DNA from: Corythucha ciliata
Taxonomy: Eukaryota; Arthropoda; Insecta; Hemiptera; Tingidae
Length of the DNA stretch: 64,000 nt
Assembly: GCA_038030265.1 (NCBI GenBank)
Contig: CM075938.1
Span: forward strand, 12,191,009 to 12,255,008
Reading direction: 5' to 3'
Below the pieces are notes generated by a model. That model saw nothing but the letters and a program-made list of their open reading frames with translations, ran no database searches and was not told the DNA's origin. Of this stretch, positions 35,448 to 45,969 are shown one piece after another. Each line of letters starts with the position of its first letter. Within the stretch, counting starts at the first letter, position 1. The translations under genes and the position numbers were made by a program.

Positions 35448-36027
35448 CTTATCGGCTGAACTGGGCAACGTTACCAAAAAAGTAACTTAGTTACTCGTTA
35501 CTCCGTTAAGCCGGCTACACACAAGCGGTGTTTGTCAAATAACGAGCAAAATATTAATCAATTTCTAGCAATTGCCTAGAACCAGACCAACTGAAAATTG
35601 AAAAATATTTTGCTCCTTGTTTGGCGAGTACCGCATGTGTATGTAGCCGACTTTACCAGAAAAAGTAACGTAGTTACTCGTTACTCCGTTACTTCGGTGT
35701 AAATGTAACGGAAGTTGCCGTTACTAATAACCGACAAAATGTAGATAACAATGATACATATAAATACAAACTACCCTGCGCTCCTGGGTTCACTTTTCGC
35801 ATTTAACATTGTAATGCGACCCCATCAACACCCAATGGCTCCTATTCCCTAGAAGTGACGCACACAATGACACGACAGACAGAAAAGTTTCCAACTATTG
35901 GAAGTGTAAGAATAAAAGTAACGGATTAAAGAGTAACGAAAAATTTCCTCCGTTGCCGAACAAAGTAACGTCGATAGTAACGAGTAACCGACTGATGTCC
36001 AATATATCGCCCAGTTCTGCTTATCGG
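35448..36027 (+). mobile_element. hAT-like non-autonomous element with 8-bp target duplication
   Basis: The element is 35456-36019 (564 bp). The left end reads CTGAACTGGGC and the right end, inverted, CAGAACTGGGC. An exact 8-bp direct repeat CTTATCGG flanks it at 35448-35455 and 36020-36027. The interior holds GTAACG-rich words such as AGTTACTCGTTACTCCGTTA on both sides. There is no transposase frame. A second MITE is nested at 35508-35653. Confidence 0.85.
35508..35653. mobile_element. MITE nested in the hAT-like element
   Basis: Inverted ends AAGCCGGCTACACACAAGCG and, from the right, AAGTCGGCTACATACACATG; the arms continue to GAGCAAAATATT on both sides. It is flanked by a ~38-bp direct repeat of the host element (35471-35508 and 35653-35691, 36 of about 38 bases alike), so it sits between two copies of that segment. 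Confidence 0.75.
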
Positions 36028-36149
36028 GGCTATTGTGAAACTGTAATTTTTTAATTAATGAGCCTTTAGAAAACCAGGATGGTGCGAGAAAGTGTATGCT
36101 GAGTTGTAGTCGAGGGTTGGTTGGACGGGGGGGGGGAGGAACCATCACT

Positions 36150-37930
36150 GCATCTCCTCTTTAAGGACGAAATTTTCATAACTTCGCTGAAATTGAACCC
36201 CGAAATTTACATTTTCAATGAAATTAAGAAACTAAAGTTGCATTTTCGCAGGACCCGAAAGTCCCATTGCCGTGGATATTCGGGCATTGAACTTCCAATT
36301 TTCGGGGTATTCGTCAGCTCTAGGCACTGTTAGGGCCGGCAAGCTTTTGCTGCAGCGCGGCTGTGAGAAAGGTCCAAAACTTGTAACTGTGCTTAAACTA
36401 AGGTCCTGAAACTCGCTATTTCGCTTTAAAATAACACCTAAGACCCGAAACTTTCAATTTCGCGGATATTCAGCAAGGAAACTTGAAATTGTGCTAAAAT
36501 ATTCATCACTAGATGTTGCAATTACACGCACATTGCATCGGTCGCAGTTGGGACCGGCTAGCCGACGATGAAAAGAAAATAGTCCCTTCAAACTTGCTAT
36601 TTTGGTGAAATTATGACCTAAAACTAGCAATTTCACGAAAATTGTGCCTGAAAACATCCAATTATGGTGATATACGTCCCCAAAAGGTTGCAATTTTGTT
36701 GGAGGCACGGCGCAGTTGTATGGGGCTCGTCACCTACGATGTTGTTCAGTGGCCCAATACTATATCCAAGGTGTAGCAGCCGCTACACCTCTCTAGGGGG
36801 TTGATATGGTCCGTTATGAAGGAGGAGATAAATAACATGGAAGTAAAAAGGAGGACGAAAGGATTGCCAAAACAAAAGAAGGAAGGGAGAATCGGGTCAG
36901 AAAATCATAGTTCACTAAACATTTCACTTAATTATCGGCCATTCTTAAGAGCTATAATATAAATGCTTCCTGCCCATGAAATTTGAATATCTCCTCTAGA
37001 AAGTCAGCAGGAATGCTCCCGATGAAACGACGGAACCGATCTGATGGCGCCTCAGACACCATGAACGTTTCCTCATTCCTCAGCCCTGAGAAACGCTCCT
37101 TTTTAGCTGTTTCCTTGGAAGTTCAATTTCGTAGTAGCCGCACCCCTCACCCCACCACGCCATCAATTGATTGTGCGGCTCGTTAGCCCGGGTAACCTGC
37201 GACTTCAATTTATCTCGGAATTGATCTCGGATAAGGCCCCCAAACTTGCAATTTTGCTTGAATTAACACCCGAAGACCCGACACTTTCAATTTCGCGGAC
37301 ATTCTGCTAGAAAACTTGTAAATTTGTTCAAATTGGGACCCGAAGTTTGTAAAATCACAAAATATTCACCTCTTACAATCGCACGGCTAATCGTGCTCAT
37401 GGACGTACGTCGGAGTCGGCTAGACTTTTGATAGCGTTTTCCATGCGAACAACTAGTTCACCCGTGTTGCACCAATAACAGTTTTGTCGTTCCATTCATT
37501 CCCTGCCCAACACTAGTGCAAGTAAAAGTGTGTTCCAATCACTTTACTGCACTCCGTTAAGGTCAAATTTGGTCAAATAAGGTAAATTTTATTCGCGAAT
37601 TGTGAAATTAATTGGCCCTGAAACTTGCAATTTCGCAAAAATTGTGCCCGCTGAATGTTGCGCACGGGCCTTCGTCAGCCTTACGACGCGTAATTCCGTC
37701 GTGGCCGGCTAGCTTGGGGTCCGAGCCCACAAAAAAATTATTGCAAACGTGCTATTTCACGGAGATTTAGCATCGAAACTTTTGCAATTTCCCCGAAATT
37801 AAAGGCCCAGAGCTTGCAACTTAACTGAAATGAACACCCGAATTTCGTGGGTAATCGTCAATGCTATGGCATGTGCCTGGGCATGCTAGCCTGAGTTCCA
37901 CCGCTACAAAAATTGTCTCGAAACTGTAAT
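36150..37930 (+). repeat. Family D composite repeat with a unique insert
   Basis: D units (GAAACTTGCAATTTCGC) alternate with GC-rich boxes near 36328, 36545, 37185, 37415, 37702 and 37880. A non-repetitive insert at about 36750-37180 has no recognisable coding content and contains a small hairpin (GGTGTAGC/GCTACACC) near 36770. Confidence 0.7.
37436..37480. mobile_element. Half copy of the 17262 MITE
   Basis: GATAGCGTTTTCCATGCGAA followed by CAACTAGTTCACCCGTGTT matches the left arm of the 17262-17425 hairpin. No right arm was found. Confidence 0.4.
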
Positions 37931-37949
37931 TTTGCTTTAATAAAGACCA

Positions 37950-38720
37950 TAAACTCTTAATTCAATCAGAAAATTAGTGTTTTACATATTTTCAGCTGCC
38001 GTAATTAGTGATTTCCTAAATATTTTTTTTAGTTAGAGTTTTTGATTTTACAGTTCAGTCATACATTAGCATTTTTTTTCACTTTTAAACTTTGAATTAC
38101 CGCTTTTTCTCAATTAGAGCCACGGATCAGCGTTTTTGCTCAATTTTCACAGCGAATCAGTTAGTTATTTTTTTCCATTTGTGTCCGTGGATTAACGTTT
38201 TTCCTACATTTTATCCCGTGAATCAATACTTTTTCTCAATTTGCGAATTTACTCTATTTTAACCGCGAATTAATTCGCCGATTCTTTTCAAGCTTTGTCG
38301 CGAATTAGCTTTTGTTCCCATTTTAGACTCTAGTTAGCATTTTTTCTTCAATTTTATTCGCGAAATAGCGTTTTTTCATTTTTAGCAGCAGTTTAATTAG
38401 AAACTTTTGTCAATTTTTGGCGAATAGCGTTTTTTGAAAATTCAGGCGCTAAGTAATGCCTTTTCTCTTATTATTCGCGAATGGGTGATTTTTCGCAATT
38501 TTAGTTGAAAATTTGTAATTTTTCTTCATTTCAGCCTCGAATTAGCGTGCCTCCCCCCCCCCCTCACTTATTTTAGTTGCGGGCTTGGCCGGAGTACAGC
38601 ACGTAGACGTTTGAAACAGGGGATCAGCGTTTTTTCTCTATTTTAAACGCAGATAAAAGGCATTAATTAGCGGCTAAATTCGCGAATCTAATTGGAGAAA
38701 AAGTGCTAACTAGCGACTAA
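37950..38720 (-). repeat. Family A minisatellite, reverse orientation
   Basis: Plus-strand units read TTTTTCTCAATTTTAGCC then GCGAATTAGCG with strong divergence. A C-tract lies at about 38550-38561. The last ~60 bp flips to the forward orientation. Confidence 0.75.
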
Positions 38721-38829
38721 ATGGGAACAAACACAATTTTTTTCAAACCCACCCCCCACTCCCATAGGAACATCACTTTGTGGAGGGTTGGTCCATTTTC
38801 CAGAGTTCTCTACACCTCATTGAAATCGT

Positions 38830-39830
38830 TTCGGCGCCACAGACGCTGTTGGTCAAACGTGGCTAGCCCGGGGTCCAAGCCCGCAAAAAGCAATTGCAGA
38901 CTTACGAATTCATAGATTTTATTAGCACCGAAACTTGGGATTACTTCGAAATTAAGCGATCCGTAAGTTGCCATTTTACTGACAATGAGACCCGAAACAT
39001 ACATTTGCGCCAGAATCAAGACCCGAAGGCCCTAAACTGCCAATTTCACGTGTATTCAGCTAGGAAACTTGTAATTACGCACAAATTAGGACCAGTAATC
39101 GCTCAAACCCGGACATAAAACACATTAAGGCCCGTATTCATAGACATTTCTTAAACTTAAATTTTCCTAAGTGGGAGTCTAAACAGATGACCTTTTTTCC
39201 AGAAACAACTGATTTGATTTTTACTTAGAAGAATTTTAACTTAAGTAGCGACTATGAATACGGGCCTCAGTTTTACATTTGCAAATAAATTTAAGTCCAA
39301 ATTCTAAAGCCAAATTTAAGGGGACAGTCGGGACCGAAATGCCCAGGGCTCACACCCAAAAGGCCCTGAAACTTACATTTTCACACAAAATAGGACGTGA
39401 AACACTAAATCGGTGATAATCAAGACAGGAAAATTCCAATTTTGCGGACATTTACTTTCAAGATGTTGCAATTATGCAGTTATTCGTCAGATGACCTAGG
39501 GCACTACCGCGGGCGGCCTAGCCCGGGCTCCGCCGTAACTAGAAGAAACCCGGAACTCGAAATTTGGCGGAAATAAGTTCCAGAAACTGGCAATTTCACC
39601 GACAATTCTCCCCAAAACCGGTCGTTCCGCAGATTTTTAGCTCAGAGTGCTGTAATTTCATGGCTCTTTGTCAGACCATTCGGTGCTGTCGCGGCTGGCA
39701 AGCTCTGAGTCCCCGAACTGCAAAATAAAATCTTCGAAACTTGCAATTTCGCGAAAGGTAAGATCATAAACTTGCGCTTTGCGTAATATTTAGACACGAA
39801 ACTTACAATTTCGCAGCTTTTTCTCTCCAT
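38830..39830 (+). repeat. Family D composite repeat
   Basis: GC-rich boxes occur near 38855 (GTGGCTAGCCCGGGGTCC), 39325, 39510 (GGCCTAGCCCGGGCTCCGCC) and 39683, each followed by ~30-bp D units. A MITE interrupts it at 39129-39266. Confidence 0.75.
39129..39266. mobile_element. MITE, 138 bp, TIR GGCCCGTATTCATAG
   Basis: Exact 15-bp inverted ends GGCCCGTATTCATAG and CTATGAATACGGGCC; inner CTTAAACTTAAA and TTTTAACTTAAG also pair. The flanks (TTA on the left, TCA on the right) would suit an eroded 3-bp target site, but this is weak. Confidence 0.8.
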
Positions 39831-39849
39831 TTTACCTGCGAATCCAGGT

Positions 39850-39989
39850 AAAATAGAAAAAAACTAATCAATTTTAGCGGTTTTGAAGCCGGGATTGAGC
39901 TCGGCGCCCACCAATTATTATGATCACAACTACTATCTCCGTTTCCAAATGCGCTAAAGATGTGCACAGACGACCGCTTTAGCGTGTTC
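39850..39989 (+). repeat. Leader of C array, copy 3 (diverged)
   Basis: GTGCACAGACGACCGCTTTA then GCGTGTTCTGGTGGGAGGCT and CAAGATCTCGG corresponds in order to the end of the leaders at 4570-4755 and 47690-47859. The similarity is patchy. Confidence 0.4.
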
Positions 39990-40820
39990 TGGTGGGAGGC
40001 TCAAGATCTCGGTGAGTTTGGGATTTGAAAGAGCTTGATCTGCAAAACTGGAGTTTATAAAGTACAAAATGACGTAATTTCGTTTTTGAATTAGCCAAAT
40101 ACGTGAATTTTGTTTTTGAAATAGCAAAATTACTTTTTCGAATCTCCTAACTTGCAAAACTGATTTTAGGAAAAGCTAAAGCAAAAACAAACTGGGTTTT
40201 ATTAAAGCGAAAATCCACAATAATTTAATTTTTAGTGAGCGAAAGTCCACCAAATGAAGGTTTGAAAGAGACAAACCCAAAAAATATTTTTCTTTGAAAG
40301 TTTCAACGAACACGGGCCTCTCCCGAGTCGAAAAAATAAGCCGAAACAAACGAAAACGCGAAACAATCTTTTTTGGGGGCATTTTGGCAGGAGGCACGGG
40401 TAGCCTGTCAGTTGCGTTTTGTGTTGGAACCATCTTAGTTCGAGCGTAATCCGAGATATTTTTAAACCGCATCTGGCTCAAGGTGGTAACTTTAAAAATA
40501 TGACCTCAAAATTTGCGAGTGTGATCCCCCCCCCATGATGGGTGGGTGGGGGGATGACCTGACTTAAATGAGCGGGGCCCGAGCTGACTCCGCGAAAATG
40601 GTTTTAAAGGGGAGCCAAATCTGCGAAATAAAAATTTAGAGGGAGTCAAATCCACGTAATTTGGTTTCAGAAGATGCTAAATCCGGGAAATTTGGTTGTT
40701 AAGAACAGCCAAATTTTATGAATTGGTTTTTGAAGGAGGTGAACGCGCTGAATTTAGACGGAGCAAATCCACGAATTTTGGTTTTCGATAGGATCAACGA
40801 ATTTTAAGTATCGATCCGAA
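39990..40820 (+). repeat. Family C minisatellite
   Basis: Units such as GATTTGAAAGAGC and AAATCCACGTAATTTGG recur every ~30 bp. A C-tract lies near 40527. The region 40300-40560 is more diverged. Confidence 0.7.
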
Positions 40821-41800
40821 CGTGGGCGAATAAAATGTCCATATTTCTGGCCGAAAACAGTTTTAGGAGCTAAAGAGCACGATGTAAATTCAATTAGCAG
40901 CAAGATGTGGATTTTCTGTGTACAAAAATAGCGGATTCTGGGGCCTAAATCAAGGATGTGTTACCTTCCAATACAAAGGCGACTTATTTCGTTTTCAGTA
41001 GCGGAATAGCCATTGTCTAGATCAATGAATGAAATTGCGAGCCAAATATTTCCGGCTTGTTGATCGGATTCGGGGGCAAATGGAGAGGGCACCCCCGCCC
41101 CTATTGGAGGAGAGCAATGAAAATGGATTTTAATGATTACTTGGCAAATGGTACACGGAAATAACAGAGACAGACAGTTTTTATTTGGCTGAGCAAGTCG
41201 CAGACACTTTCAACGAGACCAGAAATGTTTGCCTATAAGAGCCGATTTCCCACCATTAGCAAAGGAATTATTTTCGAGGGAAATAATTACATTTTGCCAG
41301 CTTCAAGGGTCTGCTGCCATTTCGCCAGTTTACCAATTGGCTGCCTCTATTATTACCGTGTGAGGTGACCTATAAAATATAATAGTCACGAAAAAATGGC
41401 CTGGTGGAGTGCGCGTGGACAACACCTGGGTCATGAACTCGGTTTCTGAGAATATAAATTGATTTTAATTATTTGAAAAATAAATTCTTCAATGCACAAC
41501 AATGTACGTCCAAATATAACCATTAGTAACAAAAATATTCGTTTTTTGTTCAAGGTCCACAAAAAGAAAGAGTTTTCCAGAACGGAGGGTGTCGATGGAA
41601 ACCCGCCATTGGACAGCGGGAAGTGATGGGTGCAGAAGAGAGGAGGTGACAGAATAAAGAGCAATTATTTATGAAATTGCTCAGATCCACGAATATTGTG
41701 AATGAAAGACATTTTCAACCCGCCAAAAATTTAGAATTACCCCCCCCCCACGTCTAGTTTGGCTTTTAAAAAAATCTTATAAATAAAGACGGAAAACAAT
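40821..41800. other. 3' flank of the BTB gene, no other gene
   Basis: This is unique AT-rich DNA downstream of the minus-strand BTB gene. The first clear minus-strand AATAAA (TTTATT on plus) below the stop codon is near 41178, so the 3' UTR could be ~600 nt long. A C-tract lies near 41741. Confidence 0.4.
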
Positions 41801-41810
41801 TCCTACCTTT

Positions 41811-43211
41811 TCACGTATGCTGTTCCCGAGGTTCCTGGTACAACGTCGACGGCTGACGAAACTGTTGCGGATTGAACTGTTGTAGGTGGTGAATTGACGT
41901 GACCATGTGACTTTGCGAGTAAATCGAATGAATCTGATCAGCGACAAGAGTTGCAGTCGCTGGAGTTGCGTAAACGATCGGTTGACTGGCTGAGACGACT
42001 GGAGAGGTAACCTGTGACAGTTTAAAATTTTGTTACGGGGGGTGCGTCCGTTTATTTTGTGACGAATTTCGGCCTACTTGTGGATGCGATAGTTGTAACT
42101 GAGGAGCTGGAGGCTGGGCTTGTTGTATGTGATGATTCAGTGAAGCATGTTGGTCGTCCTCAATGGCCGTATCGACAAGACGATTCGTCATACTGGCGAG
42201 ACTGATGTCTGCACTAGCTACTAACTGTAACAAAAAAATGTTCAATACAGAAAAATCGATTGTTCACGAAATGTCCTTACTTCGTGCGTATCGACGGTCG
42301 ACGTGGTGTTGGTCAAATTATTCAAACTTTCCGACTTTTTCATCTTTTTTCTACGCTTCCCCGAACCGTCCATTTTCATATGAATCAACTCCATGTGTCG
42401 TCTCAAATTTCGCGACTGTCTGAGCGTGACACCGCAAAGTTGACACGATACGGGTAAGTCCGATGTTAAAGGCGACTTTTTCTGGGCTGCAACAAGAATT
42501 TAGCGTTGAGGAATTGACAAATTTAAAAACAGCTTTATCAACCGTTTTCTTTGTCGGCACTAGTTTCGTCTTTATTTTGAGAATCCTGATCGACCGGCTT
42601 GTCGGTTGAATTTGCCCTGACTCGACCTCTCTTCTTTTTGACAACTAACGGTGGAAACTGCAAGGGTTTTTCAACTTGAAACTGCTGTGGAACCGGCTCT
42701 GCCGACGTTACTTTCTGCGGATGAAGAAACTATTGAATCGGGGGGTTTAAGTCGGAGTCAATTAAAATACTGCGTACATCAGGGGCAGGGGTTAGTAAAG
42801 TGGGCGCTAAAGCTTGAATATCCAAACATTGAGCGGCCTGTAACAGCGAGGAGAGTCTGTTAGGATCCACGCTGACCTCGCCGTAGTAAATGAAATGAAG
42901 CAGAGCCTCGAGATCGTGAGCAGTTATACCAGCGAGCATAACGACGGGGTGCTCGCATTTCGTACTCTGAAAAAAAAAAACGCAACCATCAGAAACTGCC
43001 GTTTCACAAAAACTGTCGCCCTCACTTTTAAAAGTTCCATTAGCAAAGGACTCGCAGAACTCAAAATTAATTTATGTGCGGGAAATATTTTACCACCCGC
43101 GGCCAGTGTAACGTCAACGAGATCACCGTGACGATGCAACGACTGAGCAGTGACCGACAACGAGGAACTGTAGTCTACCCAAGATAAATTGAAACACGGC
43201 TGACTTCCCAT
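41811..43211 (-). CDS. BTB domain protein with one C2H2 zinc finger
   Basis: Probable nuclear DNA-binding regulator of the tramtrack/lola BTB group. Coding exons on the minus strand are 43211-43026, 42966-42778, 42714-42543, 42486-42281, 42224-42078 and 42011-41811; introns are 56-66 bp with GT-AG ends and consistent phases. The product is 366 residues. Residues ~5-115 form the BTB fold (CFNLSWVDYSSSL, LVDVTLAAGGKIFPAHKLIL, ALLHFIYYGEVSVD), used for dimerisation. Basic clusters KKKRGR and KRRKKMKK look like nuclear signals. One C2H2 finger lies at C197, C200, H213 and H218 with spacing 2-12-4. The C-terminal ~110 residues are Gln/His/Ser-rich. Related genes splice alternative 3' exons; only one finger is encoded here, and a donor-like AAAAGGTAGG follows the stop, so other isoforms are possible. 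I do not recognise the specific orthologue. Confidence 0.85.
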
Positions 43212-43215
43212 AATG

Positions 43216-43400
43216 CTAGGCCAGGGAAAGAAAATGAGTTCAAAGTCAACAGTCAGTTTTCTTCATGAGGACTGACAAGCAATGTATACAATTCTGAACA
43301 CTCACCTAGAATTAACTCTAATTTAACGTTATTTTACGGCGAATTTGTAACTATCACACACTTAAATTAAATTTGTGTTGTCAAAATATACCTACGTTCA
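43216..43400 (-). other. Probable 5' UTR intron and upstream exon of the BTB gene
   Basis: On the minus strand TTCTAG|GTGAGTG at 43306/43305 is a strong donor, and CTTTCCCTGGCCTAG ending at 43216 is a strong acceptor four bases before the ATG. This implies a 90-bp intron and a non-coding exon from 43306 upstream. No TATA box was identified. Confidence 0.55.
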
Positions 43401-43976
43401 TAACCTTACAAGCGAAAACAACACTATAACCTCCTATGGCACCTGTTTGCGTCAAGCGCATGTTGAGAAAAAACAAGAGAAAAAAGGCGCTCATTGGAGG
43501 TCTCGGGCGTAAAACACGCGTGTTGTACGCAAAGCGATTAATTGAGTGCTTTTACTGCACACATTTTACATTCCGACCGAAACATTTGAAAATAGCCCCA
43601 GGAAACTGATTGAATGCCACACGGTATGGGCCAGCCACCATCAGGAAACCCACAAAACCCATCAAATTCTCAAGAATACTCTGTCTATCTTAAACCAGAA
43701 ACCGGTGACACGACCTCGAAACATAAAGATTGCCTTCCCCAACAAAATCTCCGAGACTTTATCAATTTCACAGAATCGCTTCACTGTTCGGCTTAAAACT
43801 CCGGGGCGGCAGAAACATGAAAATCTGTTCCGTGACGTATTCGTATTCATTCACAAAATAAAAAACGCTAAATTTATCAGTTTTTATGCCCTATGCCCGT
43901 TTTCACCAGTACCGATCAACAACTAAACACGATTTAAGCCCCGTTCACACGATGCAATGTTTGAAGCAACATTTAC

Positions 43977-44987
43977 GGTGACCAGACGTCCTTCTTTTGG
44001 AAGGATGGTACTTCTTTTCAGCTCATGGTCCTGTGGTACTTTGCTTTTCTCGAAAGGACCCTAAAAGGTACTTCTTTCAAAACAGGGTACTTCCTGGAAG
44101 ACTGAAGGACCTCGTGAAGAAAGATAGGTCCCGAAATAACAATAGTCCGGGAGCCGCCCACCGTATGAAAAATTCCGGGTCATTTGATCGTGTCTGGCAT
44201 CTGCGCAGGACGTATTTATGATCCAGGAGATGACCCTTCTGAGATCGCCAGACATTTTCTGCGGGATAGGAGCCCACACCAGAGCTATAGCTGCAGCCGA
44301 ATAGCTGGGCCTCTCCTACGCCGCTTTGGATCATCCGGAACCCAATATCGTGTTTCTGCTCTTTCGAACCCCAATTTTTTGTTTTCGCTCCTCCAAATGC
44401 CAATTTCATGTTATGGCTCTTTCAAACCCCAATTTTGTGTTTCGCCACCTTCATAAGCCAATTTCGTGTTGTGGCCCCTTCAAAAGCCAAATTTATGTTA
44501 TGGCTCTTTCGAAAGCCAATTTCATGTTTTGGCTCATCAAATGCTAATTACGTGTTCTGCCTCTTTCCAAGGCCAATTTTGTGCTTTGGTTCCTTCAAAT
44601 GCCTATTTCGTGTTTTTGACCCTGCAAGAGCCAATTTCGTGTTTTAGCTCTTTCAAAACTCAATTTTGTGTTTTGGCTCCTTCAAGTGCCAATTTCGTAT
44701 TTCGTCTCGTACTAAAGCAAATTTCATGTTTTGGCTTCTTCATAAGCCAATTTGTGTTTTGGTTTCTTCAAAAGCCAATTTCGTGTTCTGCCTCTTTCAA
44801 AACCCAATTTTGTGTTTTGGCCCATTCAAAAGCCAATTTTGTGTTTTGGCAATTTTGGTCGTGTCCTAATTATAATCAGTAGCAGAATAGCGTGACTATC
44901 AATCCCAACACCCCCCCCCCCATATTTCTTCTTCCTCATCATAAAATTTGGGTCCTTCTTTTGTCAGGGAAAAATCTGGTCACCCTA
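43977..44987. mobile_element. Inner TIR element carrying a C minisatellite
   Basis: The ends are GGTGACCAGACGTCC on the left and TCTGGTCACC on the right, with GTCCTTCTTTT repeated near both ends. It interrupts the middle element at 43972-44990. A similar terminus, GGTGACCAGAAGTCC, occurs at 45368. No transposase is present; more than half of the interior is a reverse-oriented C array. Confidence 0.65.
44310..44868 (-). repeat. Family C minisatellite, reverse orientation
   Basis: Plus-strand units read CAAAAGCCAATTTCGTGTTT then TGGCTCTTT with a period close to 30 bp and fairly low divergence. All three forward frames stay partly open, giving Phe/Cys-rich translations (for example 44466-44882) that are artefacts. 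Confidence 0.9.
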
Positions 44988-45359
44988 GCTATATTGCATG
45001 CTGGTTTTTCAAAAGCATCCGGTCACTACCAAGGAACATAATTATTTGTTTTTAAACAACCAGCATCAATATAGCTTCAAACATTGCATCGTGTAAACAG
45101 GTCATAAAATCTTGGCTTAAAATAGCATTTTGCATCAGAAATATTATGGCCGCTAATGACAACTAATCGCGATCAATTCTAAACTTTGTTAGTGAAAACG
45201 GGTCCTAATTTAATTTCTGTGATGATTTGGAAGGCCCCAGAGGGTGAGCAGATCCGAAGATTTGTGTAAAAATGGACGGGGGGGGGGGGCACAAAAAAGA
45301 AAACATTCGTAATTAAGCCTCAAGAGTCAAGAAAACGAAAGAAAGGGATGCTACAGCCT

Positions 45360-45500
45360 TGCACACTGAATTTAGGTAAGGTGACCAGAAGTCCTACGTT
45401 CCCCGGAGGTTTCCTAATTTTTAGAGCGTCCGGGGACGTCAGGGCTCATTTTTCAGGGGTCCGGGGAGAGGTCAAAACAGTGGCGGATCTAATCCCTTGG
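45360..45500 (+). mobile_element. Transposon terminus fragments
   Basis: AAGGTGACCAGAAGTCC followed by GTTCCCCGGAGGTTTCC resembles the inner element at 43977. It is followed by CAGTGGCGGATCTA, a second common end motif. An A-tract follows at about 45521-45538, and a G-tract precedes near 45278-45290. Boundaries are unclear. Confidence 0.45.
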
Positions 45501-45649
45501 AGTCAAGGTAACTTGCGCAAAAAAAAAAAAAAAAAAAATCATCATACCTCCTCCAAAATCCCATCAAGGAGGGCTAATCATCTCTAATTTTAGGGTAATT
45601 TTCTAAGGGGCCCGCGAGAGTCAGAGAATCTCGAGAGGCTCGAAATGCC

Positions 45650-45950
45650 AAGTTATTTAAGGGAATAACTCGCTCGTGAATGGCCTTACTGGCTCAGTGA
45701 GGGGAAAATTTACGTTGAACGCCACCACGTCTAGGGTAAAATTTATGCGAAAGGTCACGCCAAGGGAAAACTTTAAGCGAAACGTCACATTGTGAGGAAA
45801 AAACTCTTTCGAAAGGCCGCGGCACAGCAAAATTCCCCATGGTGGGCAAAACGCAACATTCGGGAAAACTTTCATGTGAATCGCCACATTCAAGGCAAAA
45901 TTTAAGTGAAATGCCGCATCAAGGGCAACAATTATATGCGAAATGCTTCA
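45650..45950 (+). repeat. Family F minisatellite
   Basis: Units such as AAGGGAAAACTTTAAGCGAA then ACGTCACATT recur every ~30 bp with moderate divergence, directly before the E array. Confidence 0.7.
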
Positions 45951-45969
45951 CCAAGAGCACATATTGTCC

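Larger units (their letters stand above)
43895..45204. mobile_element. Nested TIR elements (outer and middle)
   Basis: Outer ends GCCCGTTTTCAC (43895) and GTGAAAACGGGT (to 45204) are inverted. Inside, CCGTTCACACGATGCAATG with TTTGAAGC (43941-43967) is the inverse of GCTTCAAACATTGCATCG with TGTAAAC (45074-45098). The middle element would be only ~150-170 bp if the 1-kb inner element at 43977-44987 were removed. Confidence 0.65.

Noticed and set aside
44466..44882. 138-codon plus-strand frame rich in Phe, Cys and Ser
   Set aside because: It is a translation of a ~30-bp tandem repeat inside a transposon, with no start context, splice sites or domain.
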